NCBI GenBank assembly: GCA_021464415.1
Contig: CM038466.1
Span: forward strand, 30,286,833 to 30,350,832
Reading direction: 5' to 3'
From: Lonicera japonica
Taxonomy: Eukaryota; Streptophyta; Magnoliopsida; Dipsacales; Caprifoliaceae
Length of the DNA stretch: 64,000 bases
The notes under the pieces were generated by a model. The model did no database searches, was not told where the DNA came from, and saw only the letters and a list, made by a program, of their open reading frames with translations. Positions within the stretch are counted from its first letter, which is position 1. Every line of letters starts with the position of its first letter. The translations under genes were made by a program, and so were the position numbers. Shown here piece after piece: positions 56,701-64,000 of this stretch.

Positions 56701-59700
56701 ATGGCGGCAGAAGACTCGTCATCTGGAGCTATGCTCAAACTCACACCTACAAACTATACACTTTGGAGACCTCGGATGGAAGATCTCCTTAGTTATAAAG
56801 ATTTGTACGATCCAATCGAGTTTGAAGGTAAGAATCCTGAGCCCGCAAAAGAAAATGAATGGAAGAAAATGAATCGAAAAACGATTGGTTCAATTCGTCA
56901 ATGGATCGATCACAGTGTCTTCCATCATGTTTCTGAGGAAACTGATGCATACACACTCTGGAAGAAGTTGAAGGATATGTATCAGCCCAAGACAGCTCGA
57001 AATAAAGCTTTACTAATGAGACGATTAGTAAATCTGAAGTTACGGAGTGGGAAGTCAGTTGCCGAGCATGCGAGTGAATTTCAAAGCTTGGTAAACCAAT
57101 TAACATCAGTTGACTTCAACCTTGGAGATGAAGTGCAGGCTCTTCTACTTCTCAGTTCACTACCCGACAGCTGGGAAACACTTGTAATCACCCTCGGAAA
57201 TTCAACTCCGAATGGTAAACTGACCATGGCAATGGTACAAGAAGCCTTGTTCAACGAAGAGGCAAGGAGGAGTGATGCAAGCTCAGATCAGACAGAAGCT
57301 TTAGTCACTGAACACCGAGGGAGATCACAAGGAAGAAATCAAGGCAGATGGAGAGGCCGGAGCAAGAGCAGAGGCAAATCAGTAGAAGGTAAAAGGGCCA
57401 CATATAGTTGTTATCACTGTGGCCTAGAAGGCCATATGAAGAAGAATTGCAAGAAACTATTACGAGAGCAGAAACAGAATAGCAAGCAATCGAAGGACAG
57501 AAACGGAGATACACTGGTTACTGTCACAGGAGAAGTGGTCTTATGCTCAAGTGAGGAGGAGACATGTCTTCATACAGGAAGCCAAGATGTCGAGTGGATT
57601 GTTGATACTGCGGCATCCTATCACGTCACTCCGCACAAAGACTTCTTCACCACGTACAAAGCTGGAGACTTTGGTACAGTGAAGATGGGGAATAAGAGTT
57701 CTGCTGAGATCAAAGGAATTGGTGACATTCAAGTAAAAACGAATGTCGGATATTCAATCATATTGAAGGATGTGCGGCATGTTCCAGACCTCCGACTCAA
57801 TCTACTTTCAGGGTCGGCGTTTGACAAACAAGGTTATGCAAATATGTTCAGCAATGGCACATGGAAGATGTCAAGAGGTTCCTTGGTTGTCGCCCGAGGA
57901 CACACATGTGGTACTCTATACAAAACACATATGAAAATATGTGAAAGCAGTCTGAATGTTGTAGAGCGTGAAAAGTCCCAAAATCTATGGCACCAGAGAC
58001 TCGGACATATGAGTGAGAAGGGTTTATCTACCTTGACAAAACAGGAGTTAATCACAACTGCAAAGGATGCTACACCAGATCCTTGCAGCCACTGCTTGTT
58101 CGGTAAGCAACACCGAGTCTCATTCAGTTCATCATCAGTGAGGAAATCAGAGATGTTGAGTCTGGTACACTCTGATGTTTGTGGTCCCTTGGAGGTGGAA
58201 TCACTTGGTGGCAACAGGTATTTTTTAACCTTTATTGATGATGCTTCACGAAAGGTGTGGGTTTATTTCTTAAAATCGAAGGACCAAGTTCTGGATTACT
58301 TCAAAGAGTTTCATGCCATGGTAGAGCGTGAAACTGGAAAGAAGCTAAAATGTCTTCGCTCAGATAATGGAGGTGAGTACAGATCCAGAAAGTTCAAAGC
58401 CTATTGCAAGAGACATGGCATTCGACATCAGAAAACGGTTCCTCGCACCCCACAACACAATGGCGTAGCCGAAAGGATGAATAGGACTATCATGGATAAG
58501 GTCCGAAGTATGATGAGCATGGCTAAATTGCCAAAGCCATTCTGGGCAGAAGCTGTTCATGCTGCCTGCTACCTGATCAATAGATCCCCATCAGTGCCGT
58601 TAAATTTTGAGATCCCGGAGAAAGTATGGTCATGTAAGAATCCTTCTTATTCACATTTGAAAGTGTTTGGATGTTTAGCCTTTGTACATGTATCCAAGGA
58701 GCTCAGGCAGAAGCTCGATGCGAGGACTACTCCATGCATCTTCATTGGCTATGGAGATGAAGAATTCGGATATAGGCTGTGGGATCCAAAGGCAAAGAAG
58801 GTTATTAGGAGCCGGGATGTAGTGTTCCATGAAAACCAGACGATTAAAGACATTGAAGAGCCCACTGTGTCTACTCAATCAAAGTCCATTGCCCAGGATA
58901 TTATTCCTGATCTAACACCTACACAACCAGTGACAGAGGATGATGAGGTGCAAGAGGAAATACCAGAAGAAGAACAGGAGGAAGAAGAAGAGGACATTGA
59001 GCAGGGGGAGACTCAATCCTCTCCACCAGAAGTTGCAGAACCATCACAAGAGTTAGATGGTGATACTCCTCCTGAAATTCAAAGTCCACATGTTCGAAGA
59101 TCTGAACGTGGAAGGATTCCGTCAACTAGATATCCAGATTCAGAGTATATTCTGCTTACGGAAGATGAGGAGCTAGAAAATTTCCAGGAAGCTATATCTC
59201 ATCAAGACAACAGTAAATGGAAGGAGGCAATGGAAGATGAGATGGATTCTTTGAAAAAAAACCACACATACGAGTTGGTTGAGCTTCCAAAAGGAAAGAA
59301 GGCATTAAAGAACAAATGGGTGTTCAAGCTCAAAAAGGATGGCAGCGGAAAGGTGGTGAAGCACAAAGCCCGGTTGGTGGTCAAAGGATTTCTTCAGAAG
59401 AAAGGAATTGACTTTGACGAGATATTTTCACCTGTTGTGAAGATGGCTTCAATCCGTATCATTCTTGGATTGGTAGCCAACATGGATTTGGAGCTTGAGC
59501 AGATGGATGTAAAAACAACATTTCTTCATGGTGACTTACATGAAGAAATCTACATGAACCAGCCAGAAGGTTTTGAGGTTTCAGGGAAAGAGAACCTCGT
59601 TTGCAAGCTAAAGAAGAGTCTGTACGGTCTCAAGCAAGCACCCAGGCAGTGGTACAAGAAGTTTGACTCATTCATGAGGAGTCAAGGCTATAAGAGAACC

Positions 59701-60729
59701 AACGCAGATCAGTGTGTTTACATCCATAGATTTCGAGATGGAAGTTTCGTTACACTGCTACTATATGTAGACGACATGTTGATCGTTGGACAGGATGCAA
59801 CGAAAATAAGCCAGCTGAAGAAGGAGCTCTCCAAGCACTTTGATATGAAAGACTTGGGACCAGCTCAACAGATATTGGGGATGCATATAATTCGAGATAG
59901 GAAGAATCGAAAGTTATGGCTATCTCAGGAGAAGTATGTTGAACGAGTGCTTGAAAGGTTCAACATGGACAAAGCCAAACCAGTTAGCATTCCATTGGGA
60001 AATCATTTCAAGCTGAGTAGAAGATCATGCCCCTCATCCAAGAAAGAGATAGAGGAGATGTCAAAAGTACCATATTCCTCAGCGGTAGGAAGCTTGATGT
60101 ATGCTATGGTCTGTACCAGGCCAGATATCGCCCACGCAGTAGGAGTGGTGAGCAGATTCCTTTCTAATCCTGGGAAAGAACATTGGGAGGCAGTCAAGTG
60201 GATTCTCAGGTACCTCAAGGGTACATCAAAAATGTGTTTGTGCTACGGGGGAGGTGACCCATTCTTAGAAAGCTATACAGATTCAGATATGGCTGGAGAT
60301 CTTGATGGTAGAAAATCTACATCGGGATTCCTTTACACTTATGCAGGGGGAGTTGTGTCATGGCAGTCAAGATTGCAGAAGTGCGTTGCTTTATTTACAA
60401 CAGAAGCTGAGTACATTGCAATAACTGAAGCCGGTAAAGAAATGTTGTGGCTAAAGCAGTTTCTAGAAGAACTGGGAATCAAACAGAAGGAATACAAGAT
60501 ACATTGTGACAGTCAGAGTGCTCTGGACTTGAGTAAGAATCCAATGTATCATTCCCGTACAAAGCACATCGACACTCGGTATCATTGGATACGGGAAGTT
60601 ATGGACAGACAGCTACTGAGACTTGTGAAGATCCACACAAAGGACAATCCAGCAGATATGTTAACAAAAGCGGTTCCTCGAGAAAAGCAAGAATTATGCA
60701 GAGACATAATTGGGATGGATTGCAGATGA
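56701..60729 (+). CDS. Copia gag-pol polyprotein, intact
   Basis: 1342 codons from the ATG at 56701 (MAAEDSSSGAMLKLTPTNY); the frame is open 20 codons further up but this is the better start. Domains in order (residues from this ATG): gag with RLVNLKLRSGKSVAEHASEF (about 120-140); CCHC knuckle CYHCGLEGHMKKNC (about 230-245); protease WIVDTAASYHVTP (about 287-300, D-T-A in place of D-T/S-G, common in this lineage); pre-integrase HHCC finger LWHQRLGHMSEKGL with CSHCLFGKQH; integrase Asp in HSDVCGP, Asp in SDNGGEYRS and Glu in GVAERMNRTI; reverse transcriptase with LKQAPRQWY and active-site LLYVDDML; RNase H with SDMAGDLDGRKSTSGF and HCDSQSALDL. No stop or frameshift. It ends 34 bp before the 3' LTR. 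The host P450 is read from the other strand. Confidence 0.95.
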   Translation: MAAEDSSSGAMLKLTPTNYTLWRPRMEDLLSYKDLYDPIEFEGKNPEPAKENEWKKMNRKTIGSIRQWIDHSVFHHVSEETDAYTLWKKLKDMYQPKTARNKALLMRRLVNLKLRSGKSVAEHASEFQSLVNQLTSVDFNLGDEVQALLLLSSLPDSWETLVITLGNSTPNGKLTMAMVQEALFNEEARRSDASSDQTEALVTEHRGRSQGRNQGRWRGRSKSRGKSVEGKRATYSCYHCGLEGHMKKNCKKLLREQKQNSKQSKDRNGDTLVTVTGEVVLCSSEEETCLHTGSQDVEWIVDTAASYHVTPHKDFFTTYKAGDFGTVKMGNKSSAEIKGIGDIQVKTNVGYSIILKDVRHVPDLRLNLLSGSAFDKQGYANMFSNGTWKMSRGSLVVARGHTCGTLYKTHMKICESSLNVVEREKSQNLWHQRLGHMSEKGLSTLTKQELITTAKDATPDPCSHCLFGKQHRVSFSSSSVRKSEMLSLVHSDVCGPLEVESLGGNRYFLTFIDDASRKVWVYFLKSKDQVLDYFKEFHAMVERETGKKLKCLRSDNGGEYRSRKFKAYCKRHGIRHQKTVPRTPQHNGVAERMNRTIMDKVRSMMSMAKLPKPFWAEAVHAACYLINRSPSVPLNFEIPEKVWSCKNPSYSHLKVFGCLAFVHVSKELRQKLDARTTPCIFIGYGDEEFGYRLWDPKAKKVIRSRDVVFHENQTIKDIEEPTVSTQSKSIAQDIIPDLTPTQPVTEDDEVQEEIPEEEQEEEEEDIEQGETQSSPPEVAEPSQELDGDTPPEIQSPHVRRSERGRIPSTRYPDSEYILLTEDEELENFQEAISHQDNSKWKEAMEDEMDSLKKNHTYELVELPKGKKALKNKWVFKLKKDGSGKVVKHKARLVVKGFLQKKGIDFDEIFSPVVKMASIRIILGLVANMDLELEQMDVKTTFLHGDLHEEIYMNQPEGFEVSGKENLVCKLKKSLYGLKQAPRQWYKKFDSFMRSQGYKRTNADQCVYIHRFRDGSFVTLLLYVDDMLIVGQDATKISQLKKELSKHFDMKDLGPAQQILGMHIIRDRKNRKLWLSQEKYVERVLERFNMDKAKPVSIPLGNHFKLSRRSCPSSKKEIEEMSKVPYSSAVGSLMYAMVCTRPDIAHAVGVVSRFLSNPGKEHWEAVKWILRYLKGTSKMCLCYGGGDPFLESYTDSDMAGDLDGRKSTSGFLYTYAGGVVSWQSRLQKCVALFTTEAEYIAITEAGKEMLWLKQFLEELGIKQKEYKIHCDSQSALDLSKNPMYHSRTKHIDTRYHWIREVMDRQLLRLVKIHTKDNPADMLTKAVPREKQELCRDIIGMDCR

Positions 60730-60750
60730 CATATGCTTCTAAATGCAACT

Positions 60751-60763
60751 GGAGGGGGAGAAT
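60751..60763 (+). other. Copia polypurine tract
   Basis: GGAGGGGGAGAAT directly before the 3' LTR, the expected primer for plus-strand DNA synthesis. Confidence 0.85.
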
Positions 60764-61128
60764 TGAAAGAAAAATCCAGCTTCATCTAGAAGCTCCATCT
60801 AGAAGGATTGCTAGTCTTCTTTGGTTGCTACCTAACTTGGTGGAAATATTGGCAAAGTTGGCAACTTTGTCAATGGTGGAGAAGGAATGGCATTGGGGAA
60901 GCTTGTTATAAATACCCCTGCCCATTCCATTAGTTAGCATCAAGTAAGTAGGATCAGAAAAATCAGAAGAGTATTTAGAGAGAGTTCATAGAGAGACTCC
61001 AAGAGAGATTTTTGTGAGAAGTTTTTTTGTAAAGAATTCTTGTTGTAATTCTTATTGTTTATTTTCTGGAGAGAAATAAATCTGTTTTTCTTCTCAATAT
61101 CATTCTCTGATTTTTCCCAATCCCAACA
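60764..61128 (+). repeat. Copia 3' LTR
   Basis: 365 bp, near-identical to the 5' LTR. Its end abuts the resumption of P450 exon 1. Confidence 0.95.
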
Positions 61129-61793
61129 TAAAGTGATCTAAAAAGTAGAATTTCGCTGCCACAACCTGCAATTCTATAAGAATATAGTGAAATTTGCTTC
61201 CTTCATAGCCCTCATCAAATCTCTTACCAAACGCAATTCTACATATCATAGTGCTTGTAAGAGTCGTAATCATTTTGCTCAAATTGACGAGTTTAGACGA
61301 AGCTGCAAGTTGCGATACTTTTGCGATCATTCGAGAAACCTCTTCTTCACGAATTGGGCGAAATGATTGCACTCTTTTAGAGCTAAGGAGACGAAGAGTG
61401 ACAATTTTTTTCACCTCTCTCCAAGAGTCGTTATACGGGGACATGGCAACATCTAAGCCGTTGTAAGATAGCTTTTGCAGGCCAAGCAAACCTGGCCTAC
61501 TGCAAAATACGAGATCATGGGTTTTCAAAACCTCTTTTGCCATCTTCGCAGAAGAAACTATCAAAGTTGGCACAAAACCGAGTTGAAGGGACATCAGAGG
61601 GCCGTATTTTTTTGAGAGTTGCCATAAGTAACGAGGTAAGAACGCAGTATCAAGTTGATGCAAGTTTCCAATTAAGGGAAGTCCTCGAGGACCGGGCGGA
61701 GATAGTAATATATCTTTCTCCATTTTTTCTTTGCTTAAGGAGGAGAAGGAATAGAGGAATACCCAATAAGAGGAAAACAAGAAGTATGGCCAT

Positions 61794-62469
61794 CAGGTGA
61801 TGATCAAAATGTCCTGTGTGTTAATTTGTCATTCAAAATTGTGATGTTTGGTTTCTTTAAATAACCTTAACATCATACATGATTAAATTGAGTTACACTT
61901 GCTTGTCACATTTACTATATAGTTTAATCTTTCTTTTCCTCAAATTTTCAAGTTATACCTTTCTTAAGCACCAAGAAATATAAAACATTATAAACTGAAA
62001 AATGTTAATAGACGATAATTAGAATAAAAAAATTTGTCGTGCAACTTTGGTCAAAATCTGGTTGGACAATGATTCAGATATATATATGTATATTATGATC
62101 AGATTGGAAGCTAATGTTTTTAATTTATTATAACTACAAAGTTTTCGTTCACACAATCAAAAATCATGAAGGCTATGGTTGATTGATTTTTTTTTTTTTT
62201 TGGTAAGGCTAATGGTGTCCGGGCAGTTTGCGCCCATTTCGATTAATCCCATTCCATTTTGATTAAAAACCAGAGCATAGCAGTATAGCAATTCCTTGCC
62301 CTATACCGGTATGCTGGCGGCCAGTATAATTCCATGTTGAAACCAACCTGTGTACCGGTATAGCAATTTACCTGCCTGTATATCGATGCACTATAGACAA
62401 GTGAGAATTTCACTCTTCAAATACCTTCTGTACCAGTACAAGATTTTCCTTGTGTATCATTGCGCTCTT
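61794..62469. other. Upstream region of the P450 gene
   Basis: AT-rich. Holds the TATA-like CTATATAG (61915-61922), a T14-type run near 62188, and CCGGTATAGCAATT-like words near 62280-62440 (CTATACCGGTAT, TGTACCGGTATAG) that resemble hAT subterminal repeats. No gene. Confidence 0.4.
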
Positions 62470-62963
62470 GATGACAGAGTTTATTCCACCGTGGTGCTGC
62501 CGCATGTTTAGTTTTTGGAACCTTATCCAACTTTTGAACCAGATCTGATGATGCACTGTGGACAATCTGATTGCCAGTTTTAGCAACATTATTAACCGCC
62601 TGATTGCCTCGTGACAGGTACTTGTTTGAGAGAGAGCTTACTCCTTAGGGTGCAAGTGCAGCATTTTGTTCTGTTCTTCTACGAGGAGCGATACCGATAA
62701 CCGATAGAGCTTGATTTGGCATTAATGTTTGGATGAGAAGTATCATTATGATAAAATGAACAATAGTACTCTTATTCTTATCGGCATGTATTATATGGGT
62801 TGGACCTTCACAAGATACGATAAGAGTACGACCCATTTAATACACCCCATAAAAATTGTAGGTAAGAAAAACATTTTCTGAATAGAATTACTAGGTGAGC
62901 GAGGATACGGACTTCAATTCGGGTTTTAAAACATGTGAGGAGGTCGGTCCACCCTCCTTCACT
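62470..62963 (-). pseudogene. Displaced fragment of the CCCH gene's last exon
   Basis: Matches about 14,970-15,335 of the zinc-finger gene's exon 8 in the same orientation: shared words include AACCAGATCTGATGATGCAC, GCCTGATTGCCTCGTGACA and GCGAGGATACGGACTTCA. It has many substitutions and a stop-causing change. Roughly 22 bp of the parent near 62745 is replaced by about 125 bp of unrelated AT-rich DNA. Homology ends within about 6 bp of the parental exon boundary. It is about 47 kb from the parent. Confidence 0.85.
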
Positions 62964-64000
62964 CATGCATTCTTAATGTTATATATACAATAATTTTAAA
63001 TTACTAATTTTATTTTATTATAAATTTTGGGCCGTTGATTATACTTGAAATTTATGATAAACCCAACATGCGACACGCATTTCAACACAACACGCAACAC
63101 GCGACATGCAATTTTTACAAAATGTAGGGCACGACAAGTGGGGGGACATGTTTTTAATTAATTAATTATATATATATATGCAATAAACATTATAAATATA
63201 TAAGAATTCAATAAAATAAAACTAGATTGCATTAATAACCCAAATACTCAAAACATGATTACTAAATTGTTTCATAATTAAAATATCAAAAAGTGTACAT
63301 AGACTAAATTTTTCCATAGAATGATAGAAAACAAAAGGGGAATATAAAAAGTGGCTTAGTTATCTCATCCTCAATTGATATTGCAATGAAAAAAAACATT
63401 AGGAGTAGTAGCCATTTAAATCAATTGTCAAGTATTAGAGATTATAATTAAATCCAAGTGTCTCAGAGTGTCGGACCTAACACGTGTCCTTCAAGAGAGT
63501 GTCTGAGAGTGTCCGTACTTCATAGCTTGAAACTAAGATATATGCTTGATCTTAATTTGAGACATTTAACAAAAAATAGTCCATAAATACGTTATATTCA
63601 ATCCATCTTTTGATATGATTTGTTTAACTCTTAAGAAAAAGAATAAAACAAAGTTCCTCAACTTTTTAAAGTGAAAGTTTATATTGTTGCATGGCTTAAA
63701 ATGTTAATCATATAAAGATGAGGGGTAAAGTTCGGTAATTCCCAAAACTAATTCGAAAAGTGCTCTTACGGAATGTGTGGCCATTTTCCTCCGTAAGTTT
63801 TCCACAAAATTTATGGACAGTGAGTTGAGTTTTTTTCTTAACTTAATTCAATGTTACATTTGATATTTAGAATCCAATTTCGATCGAACTCTCACTATAA
63901 TTTCAATAATAACAAATTGCATATGACAATTAAATACAATTCAAACAATAAGTTGTATATCACCAAGGCTCTTTTGGATTATAATTTTTAATTGAAATAG
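62964..64000. other. AT-rich intergenic DNA
   Basis: Short repeated ACACGCAACACGCGACATGC words near 63085-63110 and an AT microsatellite near 63165. No gene, RNA or clear transposon seen. Confidence 0.5.

Larger units (their letters stand above)
55857..61128 (+). mobile_element. Young, intact Copia (Ty1) LTR retrotransposon
   Basis: 5272 bp with 365-bp LTRs (55857-56221, 60764-61128) starting TG and ending CA. I find one difference between the LTRs (C at 56174 region against T at 61081). Flanks GAAAG (55852-55856) and TAAAG (61129-61133) match 4 of 5. A primer-binding site, polypurine tract and one uninterrupted gag-pol frame are present. Protein wording is of the Tnt1/Tork type. It sits in exon 1 of the P450 gene in the opposite orientation. 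Near-identical LTRs and an open polyprotein suggest recent, possibly still competent, insertion. Confidence 0.95.
54927..61793 (-). pseudogene. CYP71-clade cytochrome P450, split by a Copia element
   Basis: Without the insertion the gene has two exons: 61793-61129 joined to 55856-55634, then 55532-54927, with one phase-0 intron of 101 bp (55633-55533, GT-AG) at the usual A-type P450 site; about 495 aa. Seen: an N-terminal membrane anchor (MAILLVFLLLGIPLFLLLL), PPGPRGLPLIGNLHQLD hinge, SWREVKK (helix C), GGTDTSSATVIW (helix I oxygen-binding), ETLRLHP (helix K), FFPERF, and heme-binding FGAGRRKCPGI with its Cys. Such enzymes are ER-bound monooxygenases of specialised metabolism; the substrate cannot be told. 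Two breaks: the 5.3-kb Copia insertion after DHF in exon 1, and a frame change between the anchor and PPGP near the A6 run at 61728-61733 (one extra A, or a sequencing error). Everything else is intact, so inactivation looks recent. A TATA-like CTATATAG lies about 122 bp upstream (61915-61922). Confidence 0.88.

Noticed and set aside
57305..60785. Several minus-strand ORFs of 60-126 codons inside the Copia element
   Set aside because: Shadows of the intact plus-strand gag-pol frame.
1..64000. CRISPR arrays, bacterial operons, ribosome binding sites, rRNA genes
   Set aside because: All evidence is plant nuclear; tandem arrays here have no spacer pattern and no bacterial genes are present. No full tRNA or rRNA gene was recognised.

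Overview
This is nuclear DNA from a flowering plant, probably a eudicot; the sequence does not fix the species. The evidence is AT-rich intergenic DNA full of plant transposon types (Stowaway, Mutator-like and hAT-like non-autonomous elements, a tRNA-type SINE, Copia and Ty3/gypsy-Tat LTR retrotransposons), short GT-AG introns, a CYP71-type cytochrome P450 and a plant CCCH zinc-finger gene. There is no operon structure. Only three host genes can be supported, and one of them is broken.

Layout. 1-8 kb: intergenic DNA with three diverged direct repeats, a long fold-back element next to a LINE reverse-transcriptase scrap, a Mutator-like MITE with a perfect 10-bp target duplication, and a Stowaway MITE. 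8.06-12.65 kb (+): a four-exon gene for a small protein built from repeated FERAKEEIEA units. Every intron is in phase 1, and intron 1 carries a SINE. 14.5-21.4 kb (-): an eight-exon gene for a protein of about 831 aa with three CCCH zinc fingers (C3H65/EMB1789-like). It has a duplicated small exon and introns loaded with MITEs. 22.5-33 kb: non-autonomous hAT-like elements, an array of about 360-bp repeats, and no convincing gene. 33.4-51.7 kb (-): an 18.3-kb Ty3/gypsy Tat-clade retrotransposon with a perfect 5-bp target duplication (ACTTC), inserted into what looks like an older solo LTR. 52.3-54.7 kb: two more hAT-like elements. 54.9-61.8 kb (-): a CYP71-clade P450 gene split in exon 1 by a young, apparently intact Copia element (55,857-61,128). 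62.5-63.0 kb: a dislocated copy of part of the last exon of the zinc-finger gene.

The most interesting object is the Tat element. Its gag-pol lies on the minus strand and is broken by stops and frameshifts. About 7.6 kb beyond integrase carries plus-strand (antisense) genes: an intron-containing relative of plant mobile domain (PMD, MAIN/MAIL-like) proteins, and a DUF7745-like ORF. A 12-14 bp palindrome (core TGTCGCGCGACA) is arrayed just upstream of the TATA box in the LTRs. The same palindrome is arrayed three times just upstream of a TATA box in front of the antisense PMD-like gene, and once before the DUF7745-like ORF. This suggests a shared cis-regulatory module, perhaps recognised by one factor, that links the two convergent transcription units. 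That functional reading is inference; the motif positions are directly visible.
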